The notes under the pieces were generated by a model that worked only from the letters and a program-made list of their open reading frames with translations, was not told the origin of the DNA and did no database searches. From Calocera cornea HHB12733 (taxonomy: Eukaryota > Basidiomycota > Dacrymycetes > Dacrymycetales > Dacrymycetaceae), in NCBI GenBank assembly GCA_001632435.1, contig KV424051.1:1-53612 (forward strand): a DNA stretch of 53,612 nucleotides, given 5' to 3'. Shown here one piece after another: positions 11,396 to 21,889 of the stretch. A program made the translations under genes and the position numbers. How positions within the stretch are numbered: position 1 is the first letter of the stretch; every line of letters starts with the position of its first letter.

Positions 11396-12261
11396 TGGCT
11401 GGTCGGATCATGTGCCTGGTCCGGGACACTGCCGGTCCAGGGGCTGGTGTGAACGCAATGCTCACGACATCTAGGCATGAGCGCCCAATGATGAGCCCTC
11501 CCGTCGATCGCCGAGCCTGACGCTTTGCTGTGTGAGCGGAGGGATGAAGCCGAGCAAAACGGTTCCGCTATAGGCTTTCCGCAGCGGAACAGCAAGTGCC
11601 GCCGCGCTCTCCGCTCTATATCCACTGTGTCTTCCGCCCACCATCGCGCTGTGACGAGCGATATACTCCGGAGAACAAACCAAATGCATCGCTGTGCATT
11701 CCCTTTCAACGTCGTCCGCATAGGGAAGCGCAATGATGATTCTTTCTTCCTGGTCGTCGACGAAGACATCCCGCCGAGCTGGTTTTCAGCTTCGGCCCGA
11801 CGATTCGCCCGACAACCGGGCGTAGGCTATCATAGCTCACGCTTTCCGTATTATGTTTCTACTATGATAGATCAGCAGTTGCTTCTGTATTGCGTCCAGA
11901 TGCGACTGTTCTTCTGATGTCGGTGTTGCCCAATGCGCGTCTTTCATCACGGTCGTTGCGTTTGATCCTCCAATGGGACTGGACGTTTCCCTCGAAAGGT
12001 CCAGAGCGCGGGTGGAGGGAAACATCAACGCCCGTACTTATCTGTCTGCTATGGAAAGTGTGTGAGAATCAGTAATTCTACGTGACTTGACCATTCATTG
12101 AAGGACACTTTGCTCCGAAACCCATAGTGTGCTTGAGAAGGAGCTGAAACTTTCAAAACGAAAGGATCACCTGGTTCTGAGGGACACTCTGCCACCGCCC
12201 CGAGGGGCTGATCTAGTAGGACAAGTTAATGTGGATAAAGAGGTCTACTTGACGGCGTCGC
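11396..12261. other. Intergenic, upstream of His-rich gene and downstream of SMP copy A
   Basis: Open frames at 11386-11769 (-) and 11525-11917 (+) overlap each other and show no known domain. The segment from about 12050 to 12190 is a duplicated 3' flank shared with the second SMP copy (see the tandem repeat entry). Confidence 0.4.
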
Positions 12262-12521
12262 TCACCATTTCTTCTTGCCGGTCGCCTGGGTCGCCTTTGG
12301 CGTACTGCCGCTCTGTTTAGGTGTAGCGGCCGCAGCGGCCGCTGCAGCGTTGTGGTTGCGGTGCCCCGCACTCTGCGCACGGGCAGCAAACCCGGATGAA
12401 GACATATCTCGACCTGCTTTCGCCTGTCGAATGGATGAGATCCAGAAGGAGTCGAACAGAAAGGTGCAACCTGGGAAGATTGAATGCGCCGGGAGTCTTC
12501 CTTGGTCATTTGATTGGGCAT
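12262..12521 (-). CDS. SMP-like small hydrophilic protein, copy A (70 aa)
   Basis: Exon 1 is 12471-12521 (MPNQMTKEDSRRIQSSQ), the intron is 12424-12470 (47 nt), and exon 2 is 12262-12423, beginning AKAGRDMSSSGFAARAQSAG and ending GKKKW then TGA. The pattern RIQSSQ..AG.DMSS.GFAARAQSAG resembles the seed-maturation-protein (SMP) motif found in small hydrophilic, stress-associated proteins of plants and fungi. A homopolymeric Ala run (about eight) follows the motif. The second copy downstream has the same exon structure and a 17-codon first exon. The role is probably tolerance of drying or stress; this rests on family knowledge, not on anything specific here. Confidence 0.8.
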
Positions 12522-12625
12522 CTCGGATCTTAGAGGGGCACAGATCGTTGAGAGGAGAATCAGGGGGCTTCCAGGTGAAGGTTGGGGACAATGTGCACGG
12601 CCCGACAGAGAGGCCGCAGGCAGAG

Positions 12626-12633
12626 CATATATG
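12626..12633 (-). promoter_or_regulatory. TATA-like box of SMP copy A
   Basis: CATATATG lies 105-112 bp upstream of the start at 12521, inside a block (GGCATATATGC on the minus strand) that is conserved in the promoter of copy B at nearly the same distance. Confidence 0.55.
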
Positions 12634-13456
12634 CCGTTTCAGATTTTGGCACGGTCCGGTGTGTTCGTTGATTGGATCGGAGTCCGGACGACGATCAGTC
12701 TTGTTGTGCTTCTCTGTGGAGGAGGACAGTCAAGTGACCGTCGACCGAGCTTGCGAAGGTATATGGGCCGCACGGGTACTCCGATCATGGGTCCGCTTAA
12801 GATCCTTCAATCTTCGAGATCCGACCATCCGTGTTATATTGTCTGCGGCTTGTTGAAGTATCCATCATTGGCATGTGTGGCAGGAATAGTATGTGACATG
12901 CAATGTGCCGCCATAGATTGTTGCTTGCTTTGACGATGTGTCCAGATGCAGCGAATTGCCAGTTTCGCTTAAGGCAGTTCTTTCATTCCGTTTGGTTCGT
13001 TTGGTCATCCAAGCCGATGCCCAGTTTGGCCGTTTCCTAGAAGAGCTCCAGACAGTCCGGACTCTAGACGCCGTAGAAGAGGTATGACGACAGGAAAGCT
13101 TAGGATCTGCTACAGGAAGTGCGTGAGAATCAGTGATTCTACGAGACTTGTCCCTTCATTTAACTGAAACCGTTCAAAGCCACAGACCCTTTGCTCTGGA
13201 CTGTGCCAGCAGCTGCAGGTATAGGCACTGGTCAGCTGCTGTGCGGTGCATGCTCTGCTGTGCAGCAGACCCTACTATGGAACGCTGCCGCCTTACGTTT
13301 TTGCACAAAGTTTGTGGGGACTCGCATAGCGTGCTTGAGAGTAAGCTGAAGCTTTCTTTGCGAAAGGATCAGCTGAATCTGACGCACGCTATAACAGCCG
13401 CAGCTCTGGAACGAGGTCAGCGGCATAAGTCAGTTTGGTTTAGCAAGTTGATTTAA
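12634..13456. other. Spacer between the SMP copies
   Basis: Contains the upstream promoter of copy A and the 3' flank of copy B. No further gene is seen; open frames here lack recognisable domains. Confidence 0.4.
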
Positions 13457-13697
13457 CTACCATTTCTTGCCGGTCGGCTGGCCGGCATTCCCACCACCGC
13501 CACTCGTCTGGTTTGCAGCGGCAGCGTTCGCGTTCCTGTCACCAGCGCTCTGGGCACGGGGGGCGAAACCGGACGACGACATGTCACCACCCGATTTGGC
13601 CTGTAGGGGGATGAGTGTGTGGGAGAAAACGAGCGGAAGTACAAACCTGGGTGGATTGAATGCGCTCGGAGTCCGCCTTGCTCATTTGGTTCGGCAT
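13457..13697 (-). CDS. SMP-like small hydrophilic protein, copy B (64 aa)
   Basis: Exon 1 is 13647-13697 (MPNQMSKADSERIQSTQ), the intron 13601-13646 (46 nt), exon 2 13457-13600 (AKSGGDMSSSGFAPRAQSAG, then an Asn/Ala/Gly-rich tail ending GKKW and TAG). The start was chosen by its identity with copy A (MPNQM); an upstream in-frame Met exists but falls in the non-conserved leader. Copy B lacks the poly-Ala run and has a Gly run instead, so the two tails have diverged faster than the motif. Intron position and phase are identical in both copies, which supports duplication after intron gain. Same likely stress-protectant role as copy A. Confidence 0.8.
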
Positions 13698-13799
13698 CTT
13701 GACTATGGAAGAAGGATGGTTTCGTAGAGCGACGGGGGTAAAGCGACTGGTGAAGGTTTTGGACAAGGGGCACAGCGCGCTAGCGAGGCTCATGCGGGG

Positions 13800-13807
13800 T
13801 ATATATG
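13800..13807 (-). promoter_or_regulatory. TATA-like box of SMP copy B
   Basis: TATATATG lies 103-110 bp upstream of the start at 13697 and aligns with the element of copy A within a conserved minus-strand context GACGGCATATATA. Confidence 0.55.
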
Positions 13808-14025
13808 CCGTCTCGGATTTGCACTTCGGCTTGAAGTTAAGACGAGGTTCTATCTTCCCGATGCTTCGTGTGGAGCATGGTCAGTTGACGGATCCCGGCT
13901 AGGTAACTGCCTTTGTGGATAGTGGTATCATCGGTGCATCATCTCACCGTTTGCATTATCGGGTACTATACGCGATATCTAAGCAAATTAGGCAAATCGG
14001 CCTATCTTGCCTTGCAGCCGCTCCT

Positions 14026-16404
14026 CTACCTCCAGCCTCTGCAATCCTTGCTTCCACAGCGGCAGGTCTTGCGTCCGGCGGGCCGAGTCGGGTAGCGTCG
14101 ATCATACTGGGGGTAGTAGTCGATCGTCAACTCACAGCTCGCTTCGACCGGCTGGCTTGTCACGAAGACCAGCTTTCCAGGATGTTCCCCCTAGCAATTC
14201 GTCATCAATTGGTAAGAATCAGTATGCTCCAGTGCTTACTGGGTGGGGAGCATCGAACTGCACTGTGTATGTCTCGACATTCGGCGAGCATGAATGACTA
14301 CAGGAATGGTCAGCCATTTCATGCAACACCAAAGAAGCGCAATACTCACTTGATAAATCGACTCCAGTTTCCGCAGGTACGCGCATCTACCGAGTATCTG
14401 GGCGTAGATTCGCTCATATCGTCCTCACCTTCCTCGTGATCTAGGTCAAAAATGTACGACTCGTCCAGGTTCTCTGCCTCCCTATCCTCCGCGACAGCAC
14501 GGCTTCTGCAGAGATTCGTTAGCGCAGTCCTCATGCTATCCTGACTGGAAACCGTACATCAATTCTCCGGTGAAAACTCCCAGTACAGTGCCTCTCGGAA
14601 GATCCTTTGGCGTACGAACTCCCCACCCATATTTACCAGTGTCAAACAGCTCGAGAATGTGCTTGCGAGGTCGCTGCGAGACAGAGTGAGGGCAAAGGTT
14701 CTTGTCGCATTCACAGAACTGTCCGCAAGTCAGCCATCAGGTTGATAATGGAGATGGTATGATATCACTCTGTTGCATTCGACAACCTTGATGTGCTTGT
14801 CCATCTTGAACCGCCATCTCCCACGTTCATCGTACGCTTGAGAGGCGTCCATGTTGCGCTTCCTTCGTATGCAGCAGTCACCCTCGGGTGGGTTCTTGCA
14901 ATCGCCGCCATGATGACAGACGGTGAAGTCTTCCTCTATGAGATGCTTGGGATCGATGTCAATGGCCGACGCAGAACTGTAGGATATGAGTGAGACCTTT
15001 AGCAATGAAGATAAGGAGAACGTACTATACGTAGTCATCCTCGAGATATACGAAGCGAGGCGGCAAGTTCGGCACGCTTTCGCGATCACTTGCATGACTC
15101 CCACAGATGACGATCTTGGCAGCACGCGCGCGCGACGTCTTCTTGTCCCATTCCACCTGCAGTTCAGCGCGTCGACCTTGAGGACGAAAGTTATGAGGTG
15201 ACATCTCTTGCGAAGACGTCGAGCCACTGTTGATCGCAGAAGTAGGACGGGGAAGAGGGCGCAAAGGAGAGACGCGCTTGTTGCCACGACGGATCCCGTC
15301 TTCGTCTGGCTCGTCCACCTCGACATCCTCGTCATCGCTGTCCGCATGAGACTGTGCCGGACGGTACTCATCCGACGCATTCGACTCGTCCAGTTCAATG
15401 ATGTCGCGTCCGGGGGAAAAGGGATCGCGCTCATCCGGACGGCGAGATATCTGAGCTCGCACGGGACTGTTGGGTAGGGGCGCCAGAGAGGAAGCTGTGG
15501 ATGTCGCAGCGGCTGGAGGCTTAGCGCTGGGGATGCCATTGTAAATATGCTTGCGGGAAGCGAAAGGCATATTTTCAGGCGTTTTCGCCCGCTCGCCCTC
15601 GAACTTTGTCCCACTAGCAGAGTCATAGACACGACGCGACTTGGATCGTGAAGAGCCGAGCTTGCTGCGTGCCGCCGCAATTGGTCCACTATCAGCTCGA
15701 GTGGCGGAAGAGAGGCCTTCGTCAGAATCCGAGCCCGGAGCAATATTTCCGTGGTTTCCTTCAGGCAGTGCGCTCCAGTCTTCGTTTGGATCATAAAATG
15801 GGTCAGCGTCGAGCTTCTCGACTAGAGCGGCTTTGATCTCCCGATCCTCTACTGCGTGCCAGACTCGGGAGCAGACTTCCGAGATATCGATAGCCGTTGA
15901 TGTAGCAGCTAGCTGCAGCCGTTCTCTCCTCTTTCTCTGTTCATGGGTAAGAACAGCCCCATGAGCATTGTCACGGAAGTCGTCAGCCTTTTCCCAAGTC
16001 GATCGAAGACCCGTTTTCTTAGACTTCCAGTCGAGCCAAGTGACCTACGCTTCAAAGTCAGTTTCTTCAAGTCCGTCGCTATCAATGCATACGCATGCCT
16101 GATACCTGCATCAATGAATGTTAGAGCTGATTATACACATTTTGAACGCGATGTACCACTTCTGACCCTCATTGTCTATGAACTCGCCCAAATTCTCGGA
16201 CTCGAAGCGGTATTCGTCCTCATCATTAGCCACCTCGCTATCGGCGTCGGAGTCATAGCGCAGTTCCATTTTCCCGTACGACATGTCGACATCGTCTGAA
16301 CTCGGCTCCGGAGATGGGGGCTGTCGAGATTTTGAATTGGAGGACGACCTCCGGGGAGGAGGAGCTGCCGACTTGGCCCGAGATTTGCCTGCCAAATGAG
16401 ACAT
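14026..16404 (-). CDS. Chromo/pre-SET/SET/post-SET histone H3K9 methyltransferase (Clr4/SUV39-like)
   Basis: Likely methylates H3 Lys9 to build heterochromatin. The start at 16404 gives MSHLAGKSRAKSAAPPP. Domains in order: a chromodomain-like region split by an intron (YRFESENLGEFIDNEGQKWY, then TWLDWKSKKTGLRSTWEKADDF); a long disordered acidic/Ser region; ARAAKIVICGSHA and RFVYLEDDYV; pre-SET cysteines (VCHHGGDCKNPPEGDCC ... VVECNRFCECDKNLC); SET landmarks GKYGWGVRTPKDLPRG, FTGEL, YIFDLDHEEG, HSCSPN (cofactor site) and ELTIDYY; and post-SET KTCRCGSKDCRG just before TAG at 14026-14028. All zinc and cofactor motifs appear intact. Introns are short, for example the one after DAPHP near 14240. 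It is divergent from the DUF3445 gene over 207 bp. An alternative Met 12 codons upstream is possible. Confidence in the family is high; target specificity is inferred from the domain order. Confidence 0.93.
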
Positions 16405-16611
16405 TCCTCCGTTCGGCGGGGGGCTACACCCTGGGCACACGACCGTCAGGAAGCAAATTCTGCGCGCCCTTTATATCAACGACGACGCACCTTCGGACTT
16501 GATATAGGGGATCTTCGCTTCTGGACTTCCGGACTTCTTGATCATTCTGGCTGAGTGTCGATAAGGGGTCGCTAGAGTGGGGGGTTGGATTCCACTCTCT
16601 TTCGCGCCATT
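16405..16611. promoter_or_regulatory. Divergent promoter, SET gene / DUF3445 gene
   Basis: Only 207 bp separate the two start codons (16404 on -, 16612 on +), so both promoters and 5' UTRs must lie here. No clear TATA element is seen. Confidence 0.5.
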
Positions 16612-18275
16612 ATGAGTGTCTGCGCCGTCGAGGTCTCAGCTTTGGCCCTCCTGGCCGCACTTGGCGTGTATTTCTACTACCGCGCCTTCTTCTCTGCGGC
16701 CACAAAGCCAGTACCGACTGGAACCGGTGCTGCTTCAGAGAATCCGTCGTCCAAGTCCGAGCTTGGAAGGAAATTCGGCGGTAATCGTCGTTGCAGAATC
16801 TTATCGCAGTTCGCTGACTCATCCGTCCGGCGCAGAATGGGCGCCTGTTCCGTTTGACTTTCCCAAGTTCGAGCCTCTGCTGGATTTTGACTTCGAGAAG
16901 ACTTTACCTGTACCTTATCGGCCATTCAAATGGGGATCTTATCAGTGGGTGTTTTTTCTATGCAGGGATGCTGTCCGTCTGAAACTCGTTAAGTGTGACC
17001 ATGGGCATCAAGTCGCTCGAATGGGAGGATTGGATGGAGCTCGATAATCGATTCGGAGAATGGCATGCAATCAAGGCTACTCGGGCTAAAAGTCGTGGCG
17101 AGAAAGTAGTTCGAACGATGCCTGCTCGGCCCGGTATTCCAAGTGGTGCTGCAGCTGGTATGAGTCCGCTTCGGTATCGAAAACTGCGTCTTATGTTCTT
17201 TGTAGCTAAAGAGGCTATGTACGAGCTTGCAGAATACATGTCTCGTCGATATCCGCACATCTACCGCGTTGAACGTCTTCCGTATGTTCAAGATGACTAC
17301 GGCTGGTACAAGGAGGGTCAGATCAGCACGATCGAAATCCTTCCGATTGGTGCCAAGTATGATCTGTCGAATGATGACCCAATCTGGGTTGTTGGTCAGT
17401 TGTATGTAGCCTTGGATCATCTAATATCTGTTTTATCTCATATTCCTATAGATCGGCAGATGATATTGTCGTAATGGTTGAGGGCGAAGACGGAAGGTAC
17501 TACTTCCAGGCCGGATCGGTCTGCATCGCTGGATCCTGGCGGCCAGACGAAAAGTGTGAGCATGCTCTGTCGTCGATTTGCCTATTTTGAGCTAACGAGT
17601 TTACATCAGTTGGAATGCCGCTCGAAGAGATTCACGTCAGCGGCCACGTCCCGCAGTACGCCTCCCGCCTCCAGCTCTCGATGCAGCGCTACTTCCAGCG
17701 GCTGCCCGTGGACAAGCTCGTCGTGCGGCACAACTACTCCTTCCAGCTCGGCGGCAGTCTCGCCTGGGCCGAGCGAGGGCTTGGGGATGAGGATGCCACT
17801 TGGCGTGGGCTGGACCCGAAAGAGCTTGGCGAGGGGTTCAAAGGGTTCCAGAAGCCTGCTCCGGCCAAGGGGCCTGAAGAGGTCCACTTTAGAAGCGAGA
17901 GGCAGGCGCTTAGACGACTGCCTCGAAGTGGAGGTGCATTGTTCTGTATCAAGACCATTCTGGAGCCAGTCGTAAGTAGGCTCGTTATGACGCATGAAGG
18001 GAGGCTGATGTTCCCTTCCAGACAAAGCTGGCTCAAGAGCCTGGTATTCCAGGCAGGATGGCATCCGCTATACGCAGTTGGCCAGACGATGTTGCGCAGT
18101 ATGTACCCATTCCATTGTGTAAAACAGGGCAATACGACTCATGTTTCTGCAAAGGTACAAGGGAAAGACATCCTACAAGGATGCTGTCTTGGACATGCTC
18201 GACCGCGCACACGCCGAGCAGGTCGCCCAAGGGATCATAACTGAGGCTAACAAGCCAGCCACATATCCCTTCTAG
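16612..18275 (+). CDS. DUF3445 (haem-dependent oxidative N-demethylase-like) protein, membrane-anchored
   Basis: Family PF11927 includes the catalytic subunit of a bacterial haem-dependent amine demethylase; fungal members are uncharacterised. The ATG at 16612 precedes a membrane helix (ALALLAALGVYFYYRAFF). After an intron comes PFDFPKFEPLLDFDFEKTLPV and PYRPFKWGSYQ, then VTMGIKSLEWEDWMELDNRF, MSPLRYRKLRLMFFVAKEAM, RRYPHIYRVERLP, GSVCIAGSWRPDEK, VSGHVPQYASRLQLSMQRYF, LVVRHNYSFQLGG, and FCIKTILEPVTKLAQEPGIP. The last intron (CA|GTATGT...AAAG|G) joins DVAQ to YKGKTSYKDAVLDMLDR, and the gene stops at 18273-18275. Landmark motifs match the family from end to end, so it looks intact. A second family member begins at 51977. 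The substrate is unknown. Confidence 0.85.
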
Positions 18276-18286
18276 CCATAGGTTGA

Positions 18287-19898
18287 CTATGGCGATTGGA
18301 TGCCCTTGCCGCGGTAGTACTTGGTGGGCACGAACGGCATCGGGGTGATCGTCGCCGAGCGGAGTTGCTTGCGTATCTCAACCTGCACAGACGTGCCCTT
18401 CTTGTAGAAACCGGAATCGACGTAGCCCATGGCTATGTTCTTGCCGAGAGTTGGTGACGGGATACCGGACGTAACGGTCCCTGACAGAAAGCTTGAGAAT
18501 ATAGAGGGAAATGAAATGATACCAACGTACCGATATTCCCTCCGTCTCGGGACAGAATCTTTGCCCCCTCGCGCGCCGGTGCATCATCAACGATCATGCC
18601 GACTCTTCTCCGCAGAGGGCCATCCTTCAAGGATCCCTTCAGTTGCTTGAGAACATTCTCAGCACCAATAAAGCCTCCCGTCTCACGTCGGGCCTTCGCT
18701 GCATCGATTGTGAGTCAAGGTCTACTTCTCCGATCGTATGAACTCACGAATAACCCACGCCAGAGCCGCCTCGATAGGGGTGATATCCTCGTTGAGATCA
18801 TGTCCGTACAAGCACATGCCCGCCTCCAATCGTAAGCTGTCCCGAGCACCCAGCCCGGTCAACGCGACTGGGCCCGTGAACAGCGCTTCGGTGAGGCCGA
18901 CGGTGTGCTCAGCAGGAATGGAGATCTGCCATGTCTGATCAATGATTGTCCTGTAACACACAACGTCGGGGCGTACCTCAAAGCCATCCTCGCCTGTGTA
19001 CCCACCGCGCGCGATATGGCATCGCACGCCGACGATGTCGGCGTAAGTCGACTTGCCAAATGGAAGCTCGGTAAGATCGTATTTTGTCAGCTGCTGCAGA
19101 ACAGCAGGCGCCTCCGGCCCTGGGTCATGTATTAGAATCATGTGTACTAGCAAGAAGCATAATTCTGACCTTGCAGGGCAACGAGTCCCTGTCCATCGAG
19201 CACCTCAATCTCGATCTTGCCATCCTTGCCACCCTTCTCCGTGTTCCACTCGTCGATCTTCTCCTTGAACCACGCCAGGTCCTCAGCGCGACGACCAGCA
19301 TTGGTCACGACGTAGTAGGTGGTGTCGTCATGTCTGCAAATAACGGTGTCGTCGATAATACCCCCCTTGTCATTGAGAATGACAGAGAGTTGGGAGGAGA
19401 AATGGCCGAGGCTGGCGAAGCCAGAAGGTGTGATCCACTCCAGGAACGCAGGGGCAGTGGGTCCTCGAATACTGCATTGACAGGTGAGGACAAGCGTCAA
19501 ATAGGAAGCGCATACACGTACAAAGACTGAACCATGTGCCCAACATCGAAGAGTCCAACGGAGTTGCGGACGTGGTTGTGAGCGGTCACTGGGAAGCAGC
19601 TTGGAATGACGAACTGGTGAGGACGACAGAACACGCACCTTGGCCGACGGTCCCGTAGCTCAGAGGCATCGAGTATCCTGCAAAAGGCACCATCTTCGCC
19701 CCATGCTTGACGTGGAAATCGTACAAGCCGGTCTTCAGCAGCTGCATGCGGGGTATTCAGTTGATGTTCACGCGTTTTATGCGCGAGTACGCGACGCACC
19801 GGCTCCTTGCCCGCTTCGCTGGCCATCCCCCTCTTGCTCATCGCCGCTGCACCCCTCTGCGCTGCCCTCGAAGCACCTGATAGAGACCGCCTGAACAT
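18287..19898 (-). CDS. Aminomethyltransferase, glycine cleavage T protein (mitochondrial)
   Basis: Releases ammonia from the aminomethyl-lipoyl H protein and passes the methylene group to tetrahydrofolate, in the mitochondrial matrix. The start at 19898 gives an Arg/Ser/Ala-rich presequence ([20 protein letters not shown] and onward). Joined exons give [20 protein letters not shown] and [48 protein letters not shown] followed by [40 protein letters not shown] and [26 protein letters not shown], and [18 protein letters not shown] before TAG at 18287-18289. These are standard T-protein blocks. Several introns of about 50 nt are present, one after GKEP in exon 1. The 3' end faces the DUF3445 stop only 11 bp away. 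Full-length and normal in appearance. Confidence 0.95.
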
Positions 19899-20218
19899 GG
19901 TGGAGTAGCGCAAAGAGTGGGTGGGCAGTTCGTAGGCCCTTTTAGGCAGGTGCCGCTGAAATGGAGGGGTGGAGGCCCGCCACGAGTAGGGTCCACCAGC
20001 CCTTTGCTTTTGCCCGTGATTGCCCGGAGCTCGTCCTTTCGGTTCTACGGTCGCCTCCGACTGCCCGTCTCCGCAAAGCACAGGATCATATATATTCGAT
20101 TATGCAGAAGGCAGATCTCATTTGAGAATGCAACTATAAGACAGGGTCATGGATCAACATGGGAGAGGAAGGCATCATCGCGTGCAGTCATCACACTGCC
20201 GTGGAGGCGCCCGTCCCC

Positions 20219-21889
20219 TCAAATGAGCAGAAGATTCCTGTAGTCCAGTACCAACTCCAGAACTCGCAGCTTCTCCTGAGGACCCATCTTCGCCTCCAGT
20301 ACGTGCTCCTTGAATGCAACCTGAGAAGGTATGGGCTGTTCGTCTCTATTGTACTCTTTGCATTTGGGCTTGTGGTTCGGCCAGTCAGCCAATTGACAGT
20401 CTCTTCCGCAGTAAACAGCCTACAATATTACATGAATGACAACGTAGACTGTGTTATCATCACTCACAATCTTGCACTTGCTACACCTGTTCAGTTTCTT
20501 CGTATGCACACGTTCTCTCTTCCCGCACCCTCCGTCACAGGCGCGAAAGAGAGCTCCTCCCGATCTGCCAATCTTGAGTTGCTCCTGAATGACATTGGAC
20601 GATCTTGAGTCCCCCCCAACAGCGATATAGTCATCAATGGCTGCGTTCCACTGCTCGATACGAGTGAGCAGTCTTCCTCTGGGCATCATTCCCTTTTGAT
20701 TCCTGGCAACAGGAACATCAGTTCAGGGTGAATCAGATAAGAAAGATACATACACGGGGATGAACTTGACGCGGCGAACGGCATGCACGAAGCCACGATC
20801 GATCAGCCCATCCTCAGCGAGCTTCTCGAGTCTGTCAAGAAGGTCGTGGCACGTCTTCTTTCTCTGCTGCCGACCGCCGCACATCAGTTCGTCACTGCGA
20901 CCTTCCCTCCTCTGGGCCTCGACAAACTCCAAGAGGGCCTCGCCATCCCCCAAGCCACTGGCACTGAACAGAATGGAGGACTCCATGACCGAGGTGATGA
21001 ACCCCCACCCCTCTTCCTCGTCCCAGTGTTCTGTAGCATTGGCATTGGGGTCAGAGGCACAGCACGACTTGAAAGCGTGTCCAGAACCGCATGGACACAA
21101 GAAGTGCAAAGGGTACGGATGGTCGCCAAACTGGTGACAGGAGGTGAGGGGCTTGCCAGAGAAGCATGGGCATGGGCGTGGAGGTCGCGGTGCGGCTGGA
21201 TCCCGCTCTCGCTGAATCCTCCCCGCAAGCTCGCAATAACGTTCGCGATCGTGCAGGGATACGCTGTGCATGCCAGGACCCTCGAAGTTGGTGAGAAGGG
21301 GCTCCATGGAGTTCGCTCCGTGCTTGAGGAGCAGCTCGATCACGTCGAAATCGCAAGCTGAACATGCAAGAGTGAGCGGCGTCGAGCCGTCCCTGCCGCG
21401 AAAACTGACGTCCGAATGATGCTCGATGAGGACCCGTGCCATGGCCGACAGCCGCAAAGTTCGTTCTGCTCGATCGGGGAGCATGTCGGACAATCTACCG
21501 AGAAGATCGTGCAGCCGACCCTTCACCATCGATTTATGGAGAACTAAGTGCCGCAAAGTCGCCAGAAGTACTGTGTCGCCCCTTTCGTCCACGAGCCTGG
21601 GATCCGCACCCAGTCGAAGCAGCTCGCACAACATGAGATAGTCACCAGCCGGCACACATACATGAAGGATAGGCCGAACATCCTTGTAGCCAGGGAAATA
21701 GATGTTCTTCGTCTCCATCGTGTTCTTGTTGATGACATCCGAAGTCTTCGCGTCTGTAAAGAGCAAGCGCACGTCGTGCAGCTCGTGCGTGAATACGGAA
21801 GATAGAAAGTCTGGGTGCTTCGAATACATGCTCGACTTCATGTGCTCTCGGACGAACGCCTTGGGCAAGTGTGGTTGCGAAACAGCCAT
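20219..21889 (-). CDS. Ankyrin repeat / SEC-C / MYND zinc-finger protein
   Basis: Start MAVSQPHLPKAFVREHM at 21889 (codons upstream in the same frame lack a good ATG context). Ankyrin-type repeats follow: RPILHVCVPAGDYLMLCELL with RLGADPRLVDERGDTVLL, then DGSTPLTLACSACDFDVIEL with LLKHGAN. A Cys-rich block CPCFSGKPLTSCHQ is followed by CPCGSGHAFKSCC, a SEC-C-type zinc motif. After a helical part (HDLLDRLEKLAEDGLIDRGF) two short introns lead to RACDGGCGKRERVHTKKLNR, then CSKCK | VYCGRDCQLADWPNHKPKC, a complete MYND finger. The stop is at 20219-20221. The arrangement suggests a protein-interaction adaptor; the SEC-C half is best known from bacterial SecA. Function is not established. The exon chain is consistent and no break is seen. 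Confidence 0.88.

Larger units (their letters stand above)
12050..13830. repeat. Tandem segmental duplication carrying the two SMP genes
   Basis: Two diverged direct copies with start codons 1176 bp apart. The shared parts are: 3' flank with GTGAGAATCAGTRATTCTACG (12062 and 13123), CTTTGCTC (near 12108 and 13189), ATAGYGTGCTTGAGA (near 12124 and 13326) and CGAAAGGATCA (near 12159 and 13361); the gene itself; and a promoter block ending in the TATA-like element. Copy B carries about 120 extra bp in its 3' flank (about 13201-13322). Confidence 0.8.

Noticed and set aside
14730..15794. 354-codon minus-strand frame
   Set aside because: Other frame of the SET-domain gene; the true frame carries the pre-SET cysteines.
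16585..16611. Upstream extension of the DUF3445 frame from a TTG
   Set aside because: Non-ATG start; ATG at 16612 is in good position before the membrane helix.
20884..21228. Alternative frames over the ankyrin/SEC-C region
   Set aside because: They overlap the long, domain-bearing minus-strand exon and have no motif of their own.
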